From Trichomonas vaginalis G3 (lineage: Eukaryota; Parabasalia; Trichomonadida; Trichomonadidae), in contig NC_067204.1 of assembly GCF_026262505.1 (NCBI RefSeq), positions 5,365,797 to 5,429,796 on the forward strand: 64,000 nucleotides of DNA. Reading direction: 5' to 3'. Below, piece after piece: positions 59,808 through 64,000 of the stretch. The notes below the pieces were generated by a model that was not told the origin of the DNA, did no database searches, and saw only the letters and a list, made by a program, of their open reading frames with translations. A program made the position numbers and the translations under genes. The stretch's first letter is position 1, and each line of letters opens with the position of its first letter.

Positions 59808-60722
59808 ATGACTGCAATCGAAGAGGTTGCTAATCGAGTCATTGAAAACGCATCAAAAGGATTACATTTAGATCTTGAAGACTGCTTTTCTATTTTAGAC
59901 TCAGTTGAAAAGATTTTTTCAGATGAACAAAATATAATTGATATTGCACCACCAGTATTAGCAATTGCTGACATGCATGGACAACTTTTTGATATGCTTA
60001 AAATCTTCGAAATTTGCAAAGAATCGTCAAAATTTTTATTTTTAGGCGATTACGTAGATAGAGGACCATATTCTGTCGAGTTATTTATATATCTAGCAGC
60101 AAAGAAAATCTTACAACCCAATAATTACTATTTAATTCGTGGAAATCATGAAGATTCAGGTGTAAATTCTACTTATGGATTATTTGAAGATTGCAAACAA
60201 ATTTACAGAAGCAATTCACTTTATTTACGAATGAATGAAGTATTCCTTTCATTACCTATCGCTGCAATAATTGGAAATAAAATATTTTGTGTTCACGGCG
60301 GTTTAGGACCAACATCCGAAACTATTGAAAAGATCAATGATGTATACAGATATCAAGATATTGATCAAAACAAAACTCTCACTGATATTACGTGGTCAGA
60401 TCCAGATTTCATTTCTCAGAAGTTTATTGAGAATAGCAGAGGTGCTGGACATATTATGGGCAAAACAGCTGTTTTAGAATTTTTAAATAATAATAAATTT
60501 AATTTAATTTTGAGAGCTCATCAAACACAGGATTTAGGATATAGGTTCTACTTTGATTCTAAATTGCTCAGCCTCTGGTCTGCTCCATTATACTACGGAA
60601 CTCAGTCTAAAGCAAAAGTTCTCAATATAAATGAGGATCTAAGCCACGAATTGATCGCAATTGAACCTGCAGAAAAAAGAACTCGCACTGACGAAATATT
60701 ATTGGATTATTTCAAATACTAA
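59808..60722 (+). CDS. PPP-family serine/threonine phosphatase (PP1/PP2A-like catalytic)
   Basis: 304 residues. Motifs: ADMHG (54-58) in place of GDxHG, keeping the metal ligands Asp55 and His57; GDYVDRG (80-86); RGNHED (111-116); HGG (163-165); and RAHQ with His238. All metal-binding residues expected of the two-metal centre are present, so it should be active. The first glycine of GDxHG is replaced by alanine. The C-terminus ends ILLDYFKY, similar in style to the PP2A DYFL tail. Cytosolic phosphatase. It could pair with a B56-type subunit such as the one at 357-1574, but nothing here shows that. Confidence 0.88.
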   Translation: MTAIEEVANRVIENASKGLHLDLEDCFSILDSVEKIFSDEQNIIDIAPPVLAIADMHGQLFDMLKIFEICKESSKFLFLGDYVDRGPYSVELFIYLAAKKILQPNNYYLIRGNHEDSGVNSTYGLFEDCKQIYRSNSLYLRMNEVFLSLPIAAIIGNKIFCVHGGLGPTSETIEKINDVYRYQDIDQNKTLTDITWSDPDFISQKFIENSRGAGHIMGKTAVLEFLNNNKFNLILRAHQTQDLGYRFYFDSKLLSLWSAPLYYGTQSKAKVLNINEDLSHELIAIEPAEKRTRTDEILLDYFKY

Positions 60723-61019
60723 AAAAATAATTTTTAATTTAGTATTTATTTTAGAATATATCCCATAGTGATATATATTTCTTGACCTATTTAACTATAA
60801 TATAGTATAAATTTAACATATATTGTTTTTATTGATAAGGATTTCCTTCAGCTTTGTTTGATATTTGGTGATAAGACAAAGAAAAATGAGGGAATTGCTG
60901 TTAAACTGTTTAAATTGGCAACAGAGAGAAGCAACAAAGAATATTAGTTTTATTTTTTTCTTATTGTTATGTAATAAATATATCTTTATCTATATAGAGT
61001 GATACTCTGAGAAAACACA

Positions 61020-61053
<34 letters not shown>
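60723..61053. other. Gene-less host stretch with a 31-A run
   Basis: AT-rich spacer. The end is a run of 31 A (61024-61054), abutting Polinton E4, whose first base A is included in the run. Confidence 0.6.
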
Positions 61054-61056
<3 letters not shown>

Positions 61057-61060
61057 TAGT

Positions 61061-61093
61061 GGGGCTTCCAGGCACTTCGTGCCCTCTAGCCCC
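61061..61093. repeat. Nested GC-rich hairpin at the E4 tip
   Basis: Outer GGGGCT (61061-61066) with AGCCCC (61088-61093), inner GGCAC-TTC-GTGCC (61071-61083). Same inner loop TTC as the hairpins at 13818 and 18629. Confidence 0.75.
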
Positions 61094-61862
61094 GAAGATG
61101 TTTAGAATATGAGAGAGGTCCTATAAACCGGAGAAAGTGTCATATAAACATCTGTCATTTTACTCAGAATTTTCATGAAATTTACACCAAAAATATATTT
61201 TAGGGTAGAAGGGTATATCTAACCTCTTTTCTAACCTCTTTTCTACCCTCTTGAATTTTCATGAAATTTACACCAAAAATATATTTTAGGGTAGAAGGGT
61301 ATATCTAACCTCTTTTCTAACCTCTTTTCTACCTCTTGAATTTTCATGAAATTTACACCAAAAATATACTACTAGGGTCATTTACGAAGAAATCTCAACA
61401 AAGTCTTTACGATGAAGTCTTGACAAAGTCTTTACGAAGAAGTCTCAACAAAGTCTTTACGAAGAAGTCTCAACAAAGTCTTTACGAAGAAGTCTTAACA
61501 AAGTCTTTACGAAGAAATTCATGAAATTCAAGAGGGTAGAAAAGAGGTTAGAAAAGAGGTTAGATATACCCTTCTACCCTAAAATATATTTTTGGGTCAT
61601 TTACGAAGAAGTCTCAACAAAGTCTTTACGAAGAAGTCTCAACAAAGTCTTTACGAAGAAGTCTTGACAAAACATTTACGAAGAAATTCATGAAAATTCA
61701 AGAGGGTAGAAAAGAGGTTAGAAAAGAGGTTAGATATACCCTTCTACCCTAAAATATATTTTTGGGTCATTTACACTCATTTACGAAGAAATCTCAACAA
61801 AGTCTTTACGAAGAAGTCACAATAAAACATCTGTCAAAAACCGCTTTTTAACTTCACTTAAA
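61094..61862. repeat. E4 repeat arena: four iteron cassettes and minisatellite
   Basis: Cassettes at about 61202-61251 and 61288-61336 (minus) and 61531-61580 and 61701-61750 (plus), all built on GGGTAGA/GGTTAGA with TTCTACCC complements. Between them a roughly 24-bp minisatellite, TTTACGAAGAAGTCTCAACAAAGTC and variants, about 61380-61520, 61600-61680 and 61780-61830. No gene. Confidence 0.7.
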
Positions 61863-63451
61863 ATGCCACGTAAGCTACGTAAGAATATACGTAAGAGGAA
61901 GAGAGCATTGAAACATCCAATAGTAAAACTGACACCACAACAACAGTTGCAACAACAAATGCTGAATGACCCACTATGTTGCAACAAATGTCAAGCAATC
62001 CTATGCTTTTAAACCGAGTTGTTGGTGCACAGAGTGGAGGTTTAAGAGCGGCACTTTTAGCGAAAATGGCAGGCTATGGTGGAGCTGCAGACGGAACAGC
62101 ATATAACCCTCAAAGTCAAATGAATTTGAGTTCACTCAAAAATCAAATAACAGATGTCAAAAAGTCAAACATAGACATACAGAAGCAAATAAGTGAAAAC
62201 GAAAAGAAACTAGAATATGACAGACACACAAAGAAACTCAATGAGTTAAACGTAGAGAAAAAGAAGAAAGAAGAACAACTGAAAGAACTAAGTACAGAGG
62301 AATATGCGAAAAAAGTGTCAGAAAAAGCAGCAGAAGTAGCAAAAATGGAACAAGATGTCATAAATTTGAAAAACCATACTACTCAATATAAAATACTGAA
62401 AGATGAAGAGATAAAACAAAAAGCCCTGAAGACATATATGGATAGCGATGAGTATAAAAAAGAAGTTGAAGCAAATGTAAAGGCAGAAAAACTTTTACAG
62501 TTGCAAAACCAAACCGTACAGTATGAAAACTTAGCACAAGAAAGTAAAAATGACGCGGCTATGCAAAAGGCAATGAAAAGCGCAGAATATATAAAAGCTA
62601 ACAATGACTGGTTAGATGCCCAAGCCAACGCTAAAGCAGCCCAACTCATAGGGTCAATAAGGACAAAAATACAAGCGGATGAAGATAGTTCAAATGAAGC
62701 TTTAACAAATGCTGACTTTAAGAACGCCTTCGAAGCTCTTCATAGTAAGGTGAAACTAGTGAACGACTTCTCATCTGGAAAGAAACTGAAGTCTGAAGGT
62801 TTCGACAAAGAGTTAAGAGAAGTAGCACAAAATATGACGAAAATAACAGATGCAGCAACGAGACAGGCAGTTCAAAGTGCCTATGACGCCGTTAGAGCAA
62901 CTGTTGTGAAAAGTCAAGAAAAAGAGTTACAACAGACCAAAACAGACCTAGTAAATGCTTTCTTAAGAACGAAAAGTCAGGTAGGACATTACGCTGCAGA
63001 TGGAACATATGTGCCAGCTGGTGGAACTTATATACCACCAAACCCTCCAAGAGAAGCACCTGCACCAGGACTACCTAAAACATTTACATCGTCACATGGA
63101 CACAGACATAGGCATGCACCAAAACCAGCACAACAACAACAACCACCTCCACAACCAGCACCAAACCCAGCACAACAACCAACAGTTCAAAACCCTGCAC
63201 AACAACCACCTCCACAAACAGAGCAAGGACATAAAAGAAGTAGAGAACAAGGAAACCAAGAATTCTTAAAAATGCTTAAAGAAGAGTGTGGTTTCGCAGA
63301 TACTGTTGACTTTAGTGACAGATATAAAGAAGCTATTAGAAAGTTCAAGGATGGAAATACTGACCCGAACCTATTTAGCTTTATGGCTCAGCACCAAAAC
63401 GGATATAATCTCAAACCTGGAAATACAAGCTCGCTAAGGGATATGATTTAA
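61863..63451 (+). pseudogene. Large coiled-coil / PQ-rich virion-type protein (E4)
   Basis: Broken at its start, about one break. The N-terminal region is basic (MPRKLRKNIRKRKRALKHPI), suitable for DNA binding, and the main frame begins at 61976 (MLQQMSSNPMLLNRVV). A long coiled coil (about residues 45-330) is followed by a histidine and Gln/Pro-rich linker (about 365-420) and a small C-terminal domain (ECGFADTVDFSDRYKEAIRKFKDGN). The layout looks like a core-associated scaffold protein; no family recognised. Confidence 0.5.
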
Positions 63452-63471
63452 TAGCATATCATCCAAATGAC

Positions 63472-64000
63472 ATGGATGAATTTACTCCGAGATATTTGAT
63501 GTCAGAGCTAAATGACAATTCAACTTTCGTCATGAAACGCGTAAAAAATAGAGACGGAACGAAAGAACAAAAGCTTATGAATGCGGATGACGTAGATAGG
63601 GAAATTGTTGAAAACGGTCTCGGAATATATGAAATGCCAGCAGATGAGGTACAAGAAACTCCACAGGAAGAAGTTCAGATACAACCAGACATGGAAGAAT
63701 AGTTCAGCAACAACAGCTAGAAGAGCCTGAAGGAAACGAACAAGTCCTCCTTTGGAAACTAACTTCACAGAACCAGATGAAGATTTGGAACAGCCGAAAA
63801 ATCTTGACCCTCAACAAGAGTATGCGGAGAATATGGAATATTTCCAAGAGTCTAAAAAAAATTCGGCTGACATAGTAGAGAATATCGAAAAATGTTTGCC
63901 GACATACAAAAGACTCCAACACCAGATGAAAATATTCAGCATAGAATGAAAGTACTGAAAGAAAATGTACACAAATACAACAACCTTTTTACTTACGAGC
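63472..64000 (+). pseudogene. Acidic virion-type protein region, cut by the window edge (E4)
   Basis: Begins MDEFTPRYLMSELNDNSTFVMKRVKNRDG, then a Glu/Pro-rich segment (EVQETPQEEVQIQPDMEE). Further acidic coding sequence follows (EPDEDLEQPKNLDPQQEYAENMEYF). It is broken and continues past the window. Unrecognised. Confidence 0.4.

Larger units (their letters stand above)
61054..64000. mobile_element. Polinton/Maverick E4, left end, cut by the window edge
   Basis: A fourth Polinton-type element begins after the A run with AGGTAGTGGGGCTTCC, similar in style to the E2 tip AGTTAGTATGGG. The target duplication would be A's, as in E3, but the right end lies outside. It contains E2-type minisatellite and iteron cassettes (61200-61830) and virion-type genes on the plus strand. 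The visible part shows about two or three breaks. Identity is inferred from E2-like repeats and gene style, since no polymerase or integrase is in view. Confidence 0.65.

Noticed and set aside
357-60722. Spliceosomal introns in the host genes
   Set aside because: All host products read as continuous frames. No GTAYGT...ACTAACACACAG-type trichomonad intron was noticed.

Overview
This looks like a parasitic protist genome, most likely Trichomonas vaginalis. The DNA is AT-rich and the host genes are intronless. Several host starts sit just downstream of a TCA-Py-(T/A) initiator. There is an ankyrin protein of the DUF3447 type expanded in this species. The window is dominated by giant Polinton/Maverick elements, for which T. 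vaginalis is known. The species call is inference; no database was searched.

Layout. 1-2238 is host DNA: a cluster of hairpins and a PP2A B56-type regulatory subunit. 2239-34189 is a three-level nest. The outer Polinton E1 has a 6-bp target duplication (aatttt) and is a small remnant of about 5.3 kb once its insert is discounted. Inside its capsid gene sits a second Polinton, E2 (5452-32070), of a different family with a rich gene set: protein-primed DNA polymerase, packaging ATPase, capsid proteins, KilA-N proteins, a collagen/tail-collar fibre and an integrase. Inside E2's integrase gene sits a MULE-like DNA transposon (18927-22808) with 818-bp terminal repeats and a 9-bp target duplication. 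34196-41115 is host DNA: a cyclic-nucleotide-binding cation channel, an L1-fold nucleolar protein, a FOP/FOR20-like protein, casein kinase 2 beta, and a 1.9-kb gene-less stretch. 41122-56173 is a third Polinton, E3, about 15 kb, of E1's family but with different terminal repeats. 56180-61053 is host DNA: a WNK/OSR1-C-like protein, an ankyrin protein, tRNA-Asp(GTC) and a PPP-family phosphatase. From 61054 to the window edge a fourth Polinton, E4, begins directly after a run of 31 A.

How the mobile genes fit together. In E2 and E3 replication genes (PolB, integrase) and virion genes (capsid, ATPase, fibre, small amphipathic proteins) form blocks on opposite strands or arms, as expected of virus-like transposons replicating by protein priming. 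All four Polintons are fossils or incomplete here. E2 and E3 keep both ends but are broken, each with roughly half a dozen breaks. E1 is a remnant. E4 runs off the window. High identity between E1 and E3 and between paired terminal repeats suggests recent activity.

Most noteworthy is a family of tiny GC-rich double hairpins (4-6 bp stems, mostly 3-nt loops) scattered through Polinton genes and spacers. They are often in frame, and between paralogous E1 and E3 genes they are present in one copy and absent in the other. They resemble the double-hairpin elements of fungal mitochondria and the Rickettsia palindromic elements, and may be an undescribed mobile micro-element. A second striking pattern is a set of about ten iteron-like palindromic cassettes. 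Their heptamers change from cassette to cassette but mostly stay matched within each one.
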